50,352 nucleotides of DNA, taken from positions 1 through 50,352 of the forward strand of contig CACJRK010000007.1 in the NCBI GenBank assembly GCA_902595795.1, written 5' to 3'. The stretch's first letter is position 1, and the number at the start of each line of letters is the position of its first letter. The stretch is from an uncultured Pelagibacteraceae bacterium (lineage in GTDB: Bacteria > Pseudomonadota > Alphaproteobacteria > Pelagibacterales > Pelagibacteraceae). The position numbers and the translations under genes are program-made. Below are positions 29,091-39,573 of the stretch, one piece after another. Below the pieces are notes generated by a model, which saw only the letters and a list, made by a program, of their open reading frames with translations, made no database searches and was not told the origin of the DNA.

Positions 29091-30781
29091 TGACAGAAAA
29101 TAAATCAAAATTAACTATAGAAGATTATAAAAGCGATTTTACATTTAAGAAAAAAGAGAACGGATTAAATATTCAATTTAATCGTGTAGCTTTTATTTTC
29201 TTTGTTTTTTTTATTATCTACTTGATTTACACAATACACCTAGTTCACCTAGGTTCACGAAAGAGTAAAATAGAAAAATTAAATAATCTTCCGACACCTA
29301 AAAACAATCTTTATCGCGCTGATATTATAGATATTAATGGAAATTATCTAGCTAAGACCGTAAAATCTATTGATATAGGATTAAAAACTTCAGATGTAAT
29401 TAATAAAAAAAAATTACTTCTTAGTTTAAATATAATTTTTCCTGACAAAAATTTTGCTCAAATTGAGAAAAAAATAGATGGTAAGAAATTTTTTTATTTA
29501 GAGAAGAAAATTTCAGAAGAAAATTACGAAAAAGTAATGCAATTAGGTGACAAATCTTTAGTTCCAGAAGAGAAAGTTTTAAGAATGTATCCTCAAAAAA
29601 ATCTTTTTAGCCATGTTTTAGGTCAGATAGATAATGATAACAATGGTATATCTGGATTAGAAAAATCAATAAATGAGGAACTAATAAATTCAAAACAACC
29701 AATTAGGCTTACACTAGATAAGGATATTCAATTTTTAGTAAGAAAAGAATTAATAAAATATGAGAAAATTTTTAAAAGCAAAGGAAGTGCAGCTATTTTA
29801 ATGGATGTTAATAATGGCAATATTTTATCATTAGTTTCATTGCCAGATTTCAACCCAAATGAAAGACAAAACATTACTGATGTAAATTATATTAATAGAG
29901 TAACCAAAGGGACGTACGAGCTTGGCTCAGTTTTTAAAGCATTTACTTTTGCAAGTGCTTTAAATGAAAAGGTAATTGAGCCAGAGACAGAGTTTTTAGA
30001 TTTACCTAAAACAATAAAATGCGACAAATATAGAATAAGTGAATACGATAATGAAATACCGTCAGATTTAACTGCTGAGCAAATTTTAATTAGATCGGGA
30101 AATATAGGATCTGTCAGAATTGCTCAAAAAGTAGGCTCAGAAAAATTTAAATTATTTTTAGAAAAAGTAGGAGTTTTAAGTGATATTGATTTTGACATTG
30201 AAGAAGTCGCTCCTCAAAAAAATTATGATTTTGGAAAATGCAGATTAGCCACAGCTTCTTATGGACATGGTGTAGCAACTACAATTCTTCAATTAGCAAA
30301 AGGTTATGCTGTATTATCAAATGGTGGTTATGAAATTAATCCAACATTGGTTTATAAAGAAAATAAAATAAAAAAAAAAAATAAAAGAGTATTAAATAAA
30401 GGGATTTCAGAACAAATTGTAAGTGCTTTAAGAAAAATTGTAAACACTGAAGAAGGCACAGCTAAATTCGCAGATGTTGAAAGTTTTGAAATTGGTGGAA
30501 AAACAGGAACAGCTGATCAGCCCGAGGGAGGCACATATTCCGAAGCTAAAATAAATACCTTTGCATCAGTTTTTCCCACTTCAAATCCTAAATTTGTTTT
30601 TGTTGTGATGTTAGATACTCCAAAAAAAAATAAAGATTATTATTATAAATATAGACATCGAAAAGGAGGTTGGAAAGGTACACTTTATAATACTGCTGGT
30701 TGGACCTCAGTTGAGGTAGCAGGAAAAGTGATAGATAAAATTGGGCCTATTTTAGCCACAAAATATATAGAAGTTAATTGA
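29090..30781 (+). CDS. ftsI: Septal peptidoglycan transpeptidase FtsI (PBP3)
   Basis: Class B penicillin-binding protein that cross-links septal murein. One N-terminal membrane anchor at about residues 29-49, a non-catalytic pedestal domain with RADIIDINGNYLA, and the transpeptidase domain with SVFK (active serine, S-x2-K), SGN (S-x-N) and KTG (GGKTGTADQPEGG). Length 563 is normal. The start shares one base with the ftsL stop. It works with FtsW, encoded further along. Confidence 0.96.
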   Translation: MTENKSKLTIEDYKSDFTFKKKENGLNIQFNRVAFIFFVFFIIYLIYTIHLVHLGSRKSKIEKLNNLPTPKNNLYRADIIDINGNYLAKTVKSIDIGLKTSDVINKKKLLLSLNIIFPDKNFAQIEKKIDGKKFFYLEKKISEENYEKVMQLGDKSLVPEEKVLRMYPQKNLFSHVLGQIDNDNNGISGLEKSINEELINSKQPIRLTLDKDIQFLVRKELIKYEKIFKSKGSAAILMDVNNGNILSLVSLPDFNPNERQNITDVNYINRVTKGTYELGSVFKAFTFASALNEKVIEPETEFLDLPKTIKCDKYRISEYDNEIPSDLTAEQILIRSGNIGSVRIAQKVGSEKFKLFLEKVGVLSDIDFDIEEVAPQKNYDFGKCRLATASYGHGVATTILQLAKGYAVLSNGGYEINPTLVYKENKIKKKNKRVLNKGISEQIVSALRKIVNTEEGTAKFADVESFEIGGKTGTADQPEGGTYSEAKINTFASVFPTSNPKFVFVVMLDTPKKNKDYYYKYRHRKGGWKGTLYNTAGWTSVEVAGKVIDKIGPILATKYIEVN

Positions 30782-30783
30782 CT

Positions 30784-33627
30784 ATGCTTCTAGGAAACTA
30801 TTTTCATAAAATAAATAAAAATTATAAAAATTTTTCTTTTTCAGGAATTTCATTTAATACGAAGAGTATTAAAAAAAATAATATTTTTTTTGCAATCAAA
30901 GGAAATAGTGTTGATGGAAATAAATATATTCCTGAAGCAATTGAAAAAGGATCTAAAATTATTGTAACTGAAAAAAAAGCAAATACATTCCAAAATGGAA
31001 TTTTATATATTCATACAAGTAACATAAGAAAATTATTAGCTGAAACTGCTTTCAAAATTTATAATAAAAAACCAAAAAATATAATTGCGGTTACTGGTAC
31101 AAATGGAAAATCATCAGTTGCAGATTTTTATTATCAAATATTAAAATTAAATAATAAAAAAGTTGCTTCTATTGGCACTTTAGGAATTAAATCAAAAAGT
31201 ATTAATTTAAACTTATCTAATACTACAATAGATCCAATCCAATTAGCACAAATATTGAGCAAGTTAAAAAATCAAAAAATAGAAAATGTTATTATGGAAG
31301 CTTCAAGTCATGGTTTAAAGCAAAATAGATTAGACGGTTTAAAGTTCAATTCTGGTATATTTACAAATTTATCTCAGGATCATCTTGATTATCATAAAAA
31401 TTTAAAAAATTATTTAAAAGCAAAACTTTATTTATTTGAAAACTTAATTAAAAAAAAAGGAAATGTAATTACAGATCAATTAATACCAGAATTTAAAAAA
31501 ATAAAAAAAATCACCATTAGTAAAAAATTAAAACTATATGCACTAAATGGTAAGATAAATGATTTAGAAGTCATCTCTCACAGTTTCAAAGGAGAAGCTC
31601 AAATTCTCAGAATTAAACTAAACAATTCAATACGGGATTTAAAGTTAAATTTAATTGGTAAAGTACAATTAAAAAATGTTTTGATGGCAATAATTGCTGC
31701 AAAAAGTAGTGATATTAGTTCAGATAAAATATTAAACATTATTCCAAAAATAAAACCAGTTGAGGGTAGGTTTGAAAAAATTGGTAAAATCAAAAATCTT
31801 TCTAAAGTAATTCTTGATTATGCTCATACACCTGATGCTTTAAAAACATGTATTTTAAATCTTAGAGAACAATTTCCTAATAAAAAAATCACATTACTGT
31901 TTGGATGTGGAGGAAATAGGGATCAAAATAAAAGATCAAAAATGGGGAAAATAGCTTGTGATTTTGCAGATAGTATCATTCTTACAAATGATAATCCTAG
32001 ATTCGAAAGTCCTCAAAAAATAAGAAGGGATATAAAAAAAGGAATAAAAAAAAAAACAATTACCGAAATATCTAATAGAGCAATAGCAATAATACAAGCT
32101 ATACATAATTTGAATTCAGGTGATATTTTGCTTGTTGCTGGAAAAGGCCATGAGAAAACACAAGATATTGGAAATAAGAAAATTTTCTTTTCAGATAGAA
32201 AAGTAATTTTAAATGCAATTAAAAATAAAAATATTAATTTATCAAATAATTTAAAAATAAATGTAGTTAAAGAACAAGCTAAAATAAAAAAATTTCCTAC
32301 GTCTACATCATTGAAAACAGCAAGAATTAATTCTCAAGAAATTAATAAAAATGATATTTTCTTTGCTATTAGAGGAAAAAAAAATGACGGTAATAAATAT
32401 GTTTCACAATCATTCAATAGAAAAGCATCGTTAGCTGTAGTAAATAGAATTCAAAATAAATTAAATAAAAGTCGACAGATTAAAGTAAAAAATACTTTAA
32501 AATTCTTAACAGATATTTCAAAAACTTTTAGAAAAAGTATTGATACAAATATTATAGCTATCACAGGCAGTTGTGGCAAAACTACAATTAAAGAATTGTT
32601 GGGCAATGTATTAAGTAAAATTTCAAAAGTAAGTATTTCTCCAAAATCTTATAACAATAAATTTGGGGTTCCTTTAAGTCTTTTTAATTTAAAACAAAAT
32701 GATGAATTTGGAATTTTAGAAATTGGAATGGATAAAAAAGGTGAAATTGATTATTTGTCTAAAATTATAAAACCAGATGTTGGTGTGATAACAAATATAA
32801 ATTATGCACATGCTAAAAATTTTAAAAATATAAAACAAATTGCTTTGGCAAAATCTGAAATTATTAACAATATAAAACCTAATGGTTATGCTGTATTAAA
32901 TGCAGATGACAAATTTTTTCAATTACATAAAAAAATTGCCATAGAAAATAAAATTAAAGTAGTTTCTTTTGGAATTAAAAGTCAGAAATCGGACATTAAA
33001 TTAATTAATATACAGCCCTTTGGAAAAAATTTTAGAATTAATATTAGATTAAATAATAAAAAAAAGTATTTTGCATTATCTAACGATTTTCAAAACAATA
33101 TATATAATACACTTTCTGCTTTAGCAGTTATCAGTATTTATAAAAATATATTTAAACTTAATGAAAACATTTTTCTCAATTTTAAAATTCCCGAAGGAAG
33201 AGGAGATCATTCTGTAGTAAAAATTGATAATAAAAAAATTAATTTAATTGATCAAAGTTATAATTCAAATCCTCTCTCATTAAAATCAGCAATAAAAAAT
33301 TTTGATAAAATAAACTCCAAAAAATCAAATAAATATCTATTAATTGGTGACATGTTGGAGCTTGGTAGTCATTCTAAAAAACTTCATCAATCTATTGCTC
33401 CAATAATTAACCAAACCAAGATAGACAAGGTATTTGTCAAAGGTAAAATGGCATCTATAATATTTGCAAATATCTCAAAAGCCAAAAAAGGCAAGATTTT
33501 ATTAAACAATTCTCAAATTATTGAATTGATTAGAAAAGATTTAAATAATAATGATTATTTAATGATTAAAGCCTCACTTGCGACAGGATTCAACGACATA
33601 GTAAAAGATCTGAAAGGATTGCATTAA
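30784..33627 (+). CDS. murE/murF: Fused MurE-MurF peptidoglycan ligase
   Basis: A single frame of 947 codons fuses two Mur ligases. The first half, about residues 1-480, is MurE: TGTNGKSS ATP loop, EASSHGLKQNRLDGL, and DNPR, which marks the meso-diaminopimelate-adding type. The second half, from about 490, is MurF, which adds D-Ala-D-Ala: NDIFFAIRGKK, ITGSCGKTT loop, GILEIGMDKKGEI and the C-terminal LIGDMLELG. Both active sites look complete. The frame extends 6 nt upstream to a TTG, but the ATG at 30784 is the better start. It follows ftsI with 2 bp and overlaps mraY by one base. Confidence 0.95.
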   Translation: MLLGNYFHKINKNYKNFSFSGISFNTKSIKKNNIFFAIKGNSVDGNKYIPEAIEKGSKIIVTEKKANTFQNGILYIHTSNIRKLLAETAFKIYNKKPKNIIAVTGTNGKSSVADFYYQILKLNNKKVASIGTLGIKSKSINLNLSNTTIDPIQLAQILSKLKNQKIENVIMEASSHGLKQNRLDGLKFNSGIFTNLSQDHLDYHKNLKNYLKAKLYLFENLIKKKGNVITDQLIPEFKKIKKITISKKLKLYALNGKINDLEVISHSFKGEAQILRIKLNNSIRDLKLNLIGKVQLKNVLMAIIAAKSSDISSDKILNIIPKIKPVEGRFEKIGKIKNLSKVILDYAHTPDALKTCILNLREQFPNKKITLLFGCGGNRDQNKRSKMGKIACDFADSIILTNDNPRFESPQKIRRDIKKGIKKKTITEISNRAIAIIQAIHNLNSGDILLVAGKGHEKTQDIGNKKIFFSDRKVILNAIKNKNINLSNNLKINVVKEQAKIKKFPTSTSLKTARINSQEINKNDIFFAIRGKKNDGNKYVSQSFNRKASLAVVNRIQNKLNKSRQIKVKNTLKFLTDISKTFRKSIDTNIIAITGSCGKTTIKELLGNVLSKISKVSISPKSYNNKFGVPLSLFNLKQNDEFGILEIGMDKKGEIDYLSKIIKPDVGVITNINYAHAKNFKNIKQIALAKSEIINNIKPNGYAVLNADDKFFQLHKKIAIENKIKVVSFGIKSQKSDIKLINIQPFGKNFRINIRLNNKKKYFALSNDFQNNIYNTLSALAVISIYKNIFKLNENIFLNFKIPEGRGDHSVVKIDNKKINLIDQSYNSNPLSLKSAIKNFDKINSKKSNKYLLIGDMLELGSHSKKLHQSIAPIINQTKIDKVFVKGKMASIIFANISKAKKGKILLNNSQIIELIRKDLNNNDYLMIKASLATGFNDIVKDLKGLH

Positions 33628-34712
33628 TGCTTTATCAATTTTTATTAAATTTTGTTGATACTTTTAGTTTTTTAAATGTATTTAAATATTTAACTTTTAG
33701 AACAGGTTTATCTTTTTTCACCTCATTGGTTATTGTACTGATTATTGGAGGTCCTTTTATTAAATTTTTTTCAAAACAAAAAATTTTAAATCCAATCCGA
33801 GTCGATGGACCTGAAGATCATATAGTTAAAAAAATTGGTACACCAACAATGGGAGGTTTAATAATTTTATTCGGCTTATTGGTATCAGTAATATTTTGGG
33901 CAGATTTATCAAATATTAATATTTTATTTTGTGTCTATATAGCAATTACGTTTGGTTTGTTGGGAGCATATGATGACTTTAAGAAGATTAAATTTAGCAA
34001 CTCATCAGGAATTTCTTCAAAGTTTAAAATAATTTCACAAATAATATTAGCAATTATTGGTGTAAGTTTGTTTGTTTATTTAAACGATTATCAAGATTTA
34101 AATAATTTATATTTCCCATTCTTTAAAAATTTAATCATAAACCTTGGATGGTTTTTTATACCATTTGCAATATTCGTAATCATTGGTTCGTCAAATGCTG
34201 TTAACCTTACGGATGGATTAGATGGTCTAGCAACAGTGCCTGTAATATTAGTTGCAGCATGTTTTGCTTTTATAAGTTATGTTACTGGAAACATCGTATT
34301 TTCAAATTATTTACAAATACCCTACATAGAAGGAACCGGTGAAGTATCAATTTTTTGTGGGGCAATTATTGGCTCTTGTTTAGGTTTCTTATGGTTTAAT
34401 GCTCCACCTGCAAAAATTTTTATGGGTGACACAGGCTCATTATCTCTCGGAGGATCTTTAGGTGCAGTAGGAATTATAACAAAGCATGAAATTGTTTTAG
34501 CAATTACTGGTGGACTTTTTGTATTAGAGGCAGTTTCAGTAATGGTTCAGGTAATATCCTTTAAGCTTACTGGAAAAAGAATTTTTAAAATGGCGCCTAT
34601 TCATCATCATTTTGAGAAAAAGGGATGGCCAGAGTCTACAGTTGTAATTAGGTTTTGGATTATCTCTATCATTCTAGCAATGATTGGTTTAGCTACCTTA
34701 AAATTAAGATAA
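33627..34712 (+). CDS. mraY: Phospho-MurNAc-pentapeptide transferase MraY
   Basis: The integral membrane enzyme that moves phospho-MurNAc-pentapeptide from UDP to undecaprenyl phosphate to make lipid I. About ten transmembrane helices are visible over 361 residues. TPTMGG, the AYDDFKK aspartate pair, NLTDGLDGLA, FMGDTGSLSLGG and the cytoplasmic HHHFEKKGWPE are the family active-site motifs. Its stop overlaps the murD start by one base. Confidence 0.97.
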   Translation: MLYQFLLNFVDTFSFLNVFKYLTFRTGLSFFTSLVIVLIIGGPFIKFFSKQKILNPIRVDGPEDHIVKKIGTPTMGGLIILFGLLVSVIFWADLSNINILFCVYIAITFGLLGAYDDFKKIKFSNSSGISSKFKIISQIILAIIGVSLFVYLNDYQDLNNLYFPFFKNLIINLGWFFIPFAIFVIIGSSNAVNLTDGLDGLATVPVILVAACFAFISYVTGNIVFSNYLQIPYIEGTGEVSIFCGAIIGSCLGFLWFNAPPAKIFMGDTGSLSLGGSLGAVGIITKHEIVLAITGGLFVLEAVSVMVQVISFKLTGKRIFKMAPIHHHFEKKGWPESTVVIRFWIISIILAMIGLATLKLR

Positions 34713-36010
34713 TGAAAATATTTAATAATATTTTTTTAAGAAAAAAAATATTAATTTACGGTTTGGGAAAGAGTGGCATTTCATCTTATAAGTTTTTAAA
34801 AAACAAGTCTGATTTATATTTGTTTGATGACAATCAAAAAATTAGATTAAAACTTAAAAAAAAAATTATTAAACTAGAGCAAATTCAAAAAATAAATTTT
34901 GATAGAATTATTATTAGTCCTGGTATTGATATCTCAAATTGTAAATTATCAAAATTTTTAAAGAAAAATTTTAAAAAAATTCATACCGACCTTGATGTTA
35001 TGTTTTCATTTTATAACAATGAAAGCATTACGATTACTGGAACTAATGGTAAATCTACAACTGCTAAAATTTTACATGATGCTTTAATCGATCAAAAAAG
35101 AGACTCAAGACTTATTGGAAATATTGGTAATCCAGCATTATCAGAAAAAAATATTACAAAAAAAACAATATTTGTAATAGAGGCTTCTTCTTATCAGCTA
35201 GAATACAGTAGCGTATTTAGATCAAAATATGCAGTAATTTTAAATATTACTTCAGATCACATTGAAAGACATAAAAGTTTAAAGAATTATATAAACGCAA
35301 AATTTAAATTATTAAAATCTCAAATAAGAGGATCTTTTGCATATGTAAAAAAAGACGATGATCTGATCACTAAAAAATTAAAAAAAAATAAATATAGTTC
35401 AAAAATTTATAGAGTTCAGACTTCAAATTTGAATAAAGAGTTTAATAAAATTACTAACAAATATTTTATCTCTGATGGTAATAAAGAAAATTTATCATTC
35501 ATATTTAAAATTGCTTCAAAATTAAAACTCAATAAAAAAAAATTAATTAAAACCATTAATAAATTTAAAGGCTTAGATTATAGGCAGCAAATTATATTTG
35601 ATAAAAAAAACCTTACAATAATTAATGACTCTAAATCTACAAGCTTTGCTTCCTCGGAAAATATATTAAAAAATTTAAATGATGCATATTGGATCTTAGG
35701 AGGAATTCCCAAAAAAGGAGATAAATTTAAACTATCAAAAATAAAGTGTAAAAATATCAAAGCTTATATTTTTGGATCAAATCATAGAAAATTTATAAAA
35801 ATTTTAAAAAATAGATTAAAAATTAAAAATTTTAAAAATTTACAAGAAACTCTTAAAGTTATTTTTTTAGAAATTAATATTAAACAATCTAAAAAAAATA
35901 TTATTTTTTTCAGTCCAGCTGGAGCTTCATTCGATAGTTTCAAAAATTTTGAAGATAGAGGGTATTATTTTAATCAAATAATTAAAAAGTATATAAATGC
36001 AAAGCGATAG
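34712..36010 (+). CDS. murD: UDP-MurNAc-L-alanine--D-glutamate ligase MurD
   Basis: MurD adds D-glutamate in the cytoplasm. The Rossmann-like N-domain starts IYGLGKSGISSYKFL, the ATP loop is TGTNGKSTTAKIL, then EASSYQLE, ITSDHIERH and IINDSKSTS with the C-terminal WILGGIPKKGD, all typical MurD motifs. Start at 34712 gives MKIFNNIFLRKKI and one base of overlap with mraY; the open frame reaches back to 34655 but that part is mraY. The C-terminal domain is short and Lys-rich. It overlaps ftsW by 14 bp. Confidence 0.95.
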   Translation: MKIFNNIFLRKKILIYGLGKSGISSYKFLKNKSDLYLFDDNQKIRLKLKKKIIKLEQIQKINFDRIIISPGIDISNCKLSKFLKKNFKKIHTDLDVMFSFYNNESITITGTNGKSTTAKILHDALIDQKRDSRLIGNIGNPALSEKNITKKTIFVIEASSYQLEYSSVFRSKYAVILNITSDHIERHKSLKNYINAKFKLLKSQIRGSFAYVKKDDDLITKKLKKNKYSSKIYRVQTSNLNKEFNKITNKYFISDGNKENLSFIFKIASKLKLNKKKLIKTINKFKGLDYRQQIIFDKKNLTIINDSKSTSFASSENILKNLNDAYWILGGIPKKGDKFKLSKIKCKNIKAYIFGSNHRKFIKILKNRLKIKNFKNLQETLKVIFLEINIKQSKKNIIFFSPAGASFDSFKNFEDRGYYFNQIIKKYINAKR

Positions 36011-37118
36011 TTTTATTTATAAATTTTATTATCAATGGTGGAAAAATATAGATAAATCTATTTTTATATTAATAAGTTTATTATTTGTTATTGGATTATT
36101 TTTTTCTTTAGTTTCAACTTCTTTAATAGCTTCTGACAAATTAGACACTAATAGTTATTTCTTTTTTTTTAAACATTTAATTTATGTGTTAATTGGAATA
36201 TCTCTTATTTTTATATTTTCCTCTTTAAATTCAGATCAATTATATAAATACTCTATTTTTCTTTTTTTTATTTCACTTATTTCTTTATTTTTGGTGCCAT
36301 TCGTTGGTGTTGAAGTTAAAGGATCTAAAAGATGGATAGACTTATTTTTCTTACCAAGATTTCAGCCTATAGAAGTTTTAAAACCATTTTTGATAATAAT
36401 TTTAGCAACTATTTTTTGTGATATTAGATCAAATATTTTATTTAAGTATTTGATATCTATTATTTTGATATCTGTTATTTCTTTACTTTTAATAGCTCAA
36501 CCAGATATTGGCCAAACTTTATTAGTAATATTTTGCTGGGCAGCTCTAATCTTCACATCAGGAATTAATATATATATTCTTTTAGCAATATTTATTGTTG
36601 GTGCATCTTTGCTTGCTTATCTTATTATTTTTGTTCCTAAGTTTGATTATATCCAAGGACGTATTTTTTCATTTTTTAATAGAGAAACAGGTACTCATAA
36701 TTTTCAATCTGATAAAGCAATAGAGTCAATTACAAGTGGAGGTTTTTTTGGAAAAGGTATAGGTGAAGGAGTTCTTAAAAATAGAGTTCCCGAAGCTCAT
36801 ACTGACTATATTATTTCAGTAATTTCTGAAGAGTTTGGTGTTGTTGCCATAATATTAATATTATTATTGTTTTTAATCCTAATTTATATGGTTTTTAAAA
36901 AAATAAGTTTTGAAACAAATGATAAAACTAAACTTATTTTAATTGGATCTATTAGTTTAATATTAATGCAAGCCACTATTCATATTGGAGTAAACATAAG
37001 ATTATTCCCAACTACTGGAATGACATTACCTTTTTTAAGTTATGGTGGTTCATCAATAATAAGCACTTCAATACTTGCTGGAATAATTTTAAATTTAACA
37101 AAAAGAAAAATAAGCTAA
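35997..37118 (+). CDS. ftsW: Septal peptidoglycan polymerase FtsW
   Basis: A SEDS-family glycosyltransferase that polymerises lipid II at the septum with FtsI. The protein has about ten hydrophobic segments in 373 residues. Family motifs are KGSKRWID, RFQPIEVLKPF, QPDIGQT, GGFFGKGIGEG, PEAHTDYI with ISEEFG, and LPFLSYGGSS near the C-terminus. RodA is the alternative, but the place between murD and murG and the length match FtsW. Confidence 0.95.
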   Translation: MQSDSFIYKFYYQWWKNIDKSIFILISLLFVIGLFFSLVSTSLIASDKLDTNSYFFFFKHLIYVLIGISLIFIFSSLNSDQLYKYSIFLFFISLISLFLVPFVGVEVKGSKRWIDLFFLPRFQPIEVLKPFLIIILATIFCDIRSNILFKYLISIILISVISLLLIAQPDIGQTLLVIFCWAALIFTSGINIYILLAIFIVGASLLAYLIIFVPKFDYIQGRIFSFFNRETGTHNFQSDKAIESITSGGFFGKGIGEGVLKNRVPEAHTDYIISVISEEFGVVAIILILLLFLILIYMVFKKISFETNDKTKLILIGSISLILMQATIHIGVNIRLFPTTGMTLPFLSYGGSSIISTSILAGIILNLTKRKIS

Positions 37119-37121
37119 CAA

Positions 37122-38186
37122 ATGAAAAGAAAAATTTTAATTTCTACAGGTGGCTCAGGAGGACATGTGATACCAGCAATTACAATATATAATCATTTAA
37201 AGAATACTTATGAAACTTTGATCACTTCTGATCTAAGAGGTCTTACGTATCTAGATAAAAATTATAATACAGTAGTAATCAATACTCCAAAGTTAAATAA
37301 TTTTTTTCTACTTCCTTTTTCATTAATAAAGATTTTATTTCTAACTGTTAAATCTTTTTTTATTTTAAATAAAAATAATATTTCAATTTTAATTTCAACA
37401 GGAGGTTATATGTCTTTGCCGCTCTGTATAGCAGCAAAAATATTAGGTATTAAAATATTTTTAATTGAACCGAATATGGTTCTGGGAAGAGCAAATAAAT
37501 TTTTCTTAAATTTTTCTAGAAAATTAATATGCTATTCAAAGAATTTAATTAATTTACCATATGGAGTTAATCAAAAACTAACCATAATTAAACCTTTAAT
37601 TAGAAAAGAATATTATGAATCAAATACGCATCTCAAAAAGAACGATATATTCACTATTATAATTATTGGAGGTAGCCAGGGTGCAAAAATATTTGATGAA
37701 CTTCTCAATAAATCATTTGTAAGTATAGCTAAAGATGTTTCTTTAAAAATTATTCATCAAACAAGTGATAAAAACATTAACTATTTAAGAAATTTTTATT
37801 CTCAAAATAATATTGAAAGTAAAGTTTTTAGTTTTGATCACAATCTTAATGAAATTTTAAAGCAAGGCGATTTATGTATTACAAGAGCAGGCGCTTCTAG
37901 TTTAGCTGAATTGTCTATCTTAAATATTCCATTCATAGCAATACCACTTCCATCATCAAAAGATAATCATCAGTATGAAAATGCAAAATATTATAAAGAC
38001 CAAGATTGTTGCTGGATAATAGATCAAAATAGTTTTGATGATCAAAAATTTGAGAAATTTTTATTAGAACTAATCAATAAACCTAATGATTTTATGATTA
38101 AAAAAAATAATTTACAGAAATTAAATTATCAAAACTCTTGGAATAATGTTAATCAAAAAATATTAAAAATTATTGATGAAAATTAA
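37122..38186 (+). CDS. murG: UDP-GlcNAc transferase MurG
   Basis: MurG adds GlcNAc to lipid I to give lipid II at the inner face of the membrane. The GT-B enzyme shows the N-terminal glycine loop STGGSGGHVIPA, STGGYMSLP, the second loop IIGGSQGAKIFDE, and the UDP-site TRAGASSLAEL followed by IPLPSSKDNHQ. Length 354 is normal. A 3-bp gap follows ftsW, and the stop overlaps murC by 11 bp. Confidence 0.96.
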   Translation: MKRKILISTGGSGGHVIPAITIYNHLKNTYETLITSDLRGLTYLDKNYNTVVINTPKLNNFFLLPFSLIKILFLTVKSFFILNKNNISILISTGGYMSLPLCIAAKILGIKIFLIEPNMVLGRANKFFLNFSRKLICYSKNLINLPYGVNQKLTIIKPLIRKEYYESNTHLKKNDIFTIIIIGGSQGAKIFDELLNKSFVSIAKDVSLKIIHQTSDKNINYLRNFYSQNNIESKVFSFDHNLNEILKQGDLCITRAGASSLAELSILNIPFIAIPLPSSKDNHQYENAKYYKDQDCCWIIDQNSFDDQKFEKFLLELINKPNDFMIKKNNLQKLNYQNSWNNVNQKILKIIDEN

Positions 38187-39573
38187 ATTAGCAAAATCAG
38201 AACTAATACATTTTGTTGGAATAGGTGGCATAGGCATGAGTGGCTTATCGCTTATAATGAAAGGAAAGGGTTTTAAAGTTCAAGGAAGTGATATTTCAAA
38301 CAATAAAAATATTGAGAGACTTAAAAAAGAAAAAATAAAAATTTCTATTGGACATAAGAAGCAAAATATAGATAAGGCAACAATATTGGTAGTATCTTCG
38401 GCTATTAAAAAAAATAATCCTGAGCTTATTGAAGCCAAAAAAAAACAATTACCCATTTATAAAAGAGGAGAAATGCTGGCTAATATTGTTTCTTTAACAA
38501 AAAATATTGTTGTGGTTGGTTCACATGGAAAAACAACTACCACATCTTTGATAGCTTCGATATTCCAAGAGACTAAAATAGACCCAACAATTATTAATGG
38601 TGGAGTAATTAATTCAATAAATAATTCTGCCAAACTTGGAAAAAGTGAATGGTCTATATTAGAAGCTGATGAGTCTGATGGAAGTTTTATTTTTATACCT
38701 CCCACTTATTCAATAATTACAAATATCGATAGAGAACATATGGATTATTACAATTCAATGGATGAACTTAACAAATATTTTAAAAATTTTGTTAACAAGG
38801 TTCCCTCATTTGGAAAATCATTTATTTGTCTAGATGACAAAAATAATAAAAATTTAATTAAAAGTATTAATAATAAAAATTTTTATACTTATGGTTTGGA
38901 TATAAAATCTAATTTTTGTATTAAGAATATAAAACAATTTAGGGAAAGCTCTGAATTTGATCTAAAAATAAAATTACCAAATAAAAAAAATCAATTAATT
39001 AAAAGATTCAAAATTCCTTTGATTGGTAAACATAATATTAAAAACTCTGTAGCTGCTGCAGCATTAGCATTAACTGTAGGTCTTCCGATTAAAAATATTA
39101 AAAAGGGTCTTAAAAATTTTAGAGGGGTTCAAAGAAGATTTAATAAAATTTTCAGTTTTAATAATGTAGATTTTTTCGATGATTATGCTCATCATCCAAC
39201 AGAAATTACAGAAGTATTAGATGGTGTAAAGAACGTTTATAAAAATTATGAAAAAATATGTATTTTTCAACCACATAGGATATCGAGACTAAAGGATTTA
39301 AAAAAGGAGTTTACATTCGCTTTTAAAAATGCTGATAAAGTTATTTTATTTCCGATTTATACTGCAGGAGAAAAAATTAAACTTGGATTTAATTATATTA
39401 ATTTTTCAAAAGAAATAATTAAAAATTCAAAAGTTCAATTATTTCTAGTAGATGATAAATTTCAATTAGCTAAATTTATTAAAGCAAACATATATGGAAA
39501 AAAAATAGTTATAGGAATGGGTGCGGGAACTATCTCAAGCTGGATGCGAGAATTGCCTAGTTTATTATCATGA
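38176..39573 (+). CDS. murC: UDP-MurNAc--L-alanine ligase MurC
   Basis: The first Mur ligase, adding L-alanine to UDP-MurNAc. VGIGGIGMSGLS at the N-terminus, the ATP loop GSHGKTTTT, EADESDGSF, ITNIDREHMDYY, FDDYAHHPTEI and the distal FQPHRISRLKDL are all characteristic of MurC. I place the start at the ATG at 38176; a TTG one codon earlier is also open. It overlaps murB by 4 bp. Confidence 0.96.
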   Translation: MKIKLAKSELIHFVGIGGIGMSGLSLIMKGKGFKVQGSDISNNKNIERLKKEKIKISIGHKKQNIDKATILVVSSAIKKNNPELIEAKKKQLPIYKRGEMLANIVSLTKNIVVVGSHGKTTTTSLIASIFQETKIDPTIINGGVINSINNSAKLGKSEWSILEADESDGSFIFIPPTYSIITNIDREHMDYYNSMDELNKYFKNFVNKVPSFGKSFICLDDKNNKNLIKSINNKNFYTYGLDIKSNFCIKNIKQFRESSEFDLKIKLPNKKNQLIKRFKIPLIGKHNIKNSVAAAALALTVGLPIKNIKKGLKNFRGVQRRFNKIFSFNNVDFFDDYAHHPTEITEVLDGVKNVYKNYEKICIFQPHRISRLKDLKKEFTFAFKNADKVILFPIYTAGEKIKLGFNYINFSKEIIKNSKVQLFLVDDKFQLAKFIKANIYGKKIVIGMGAGTISSWMRELPSLLS

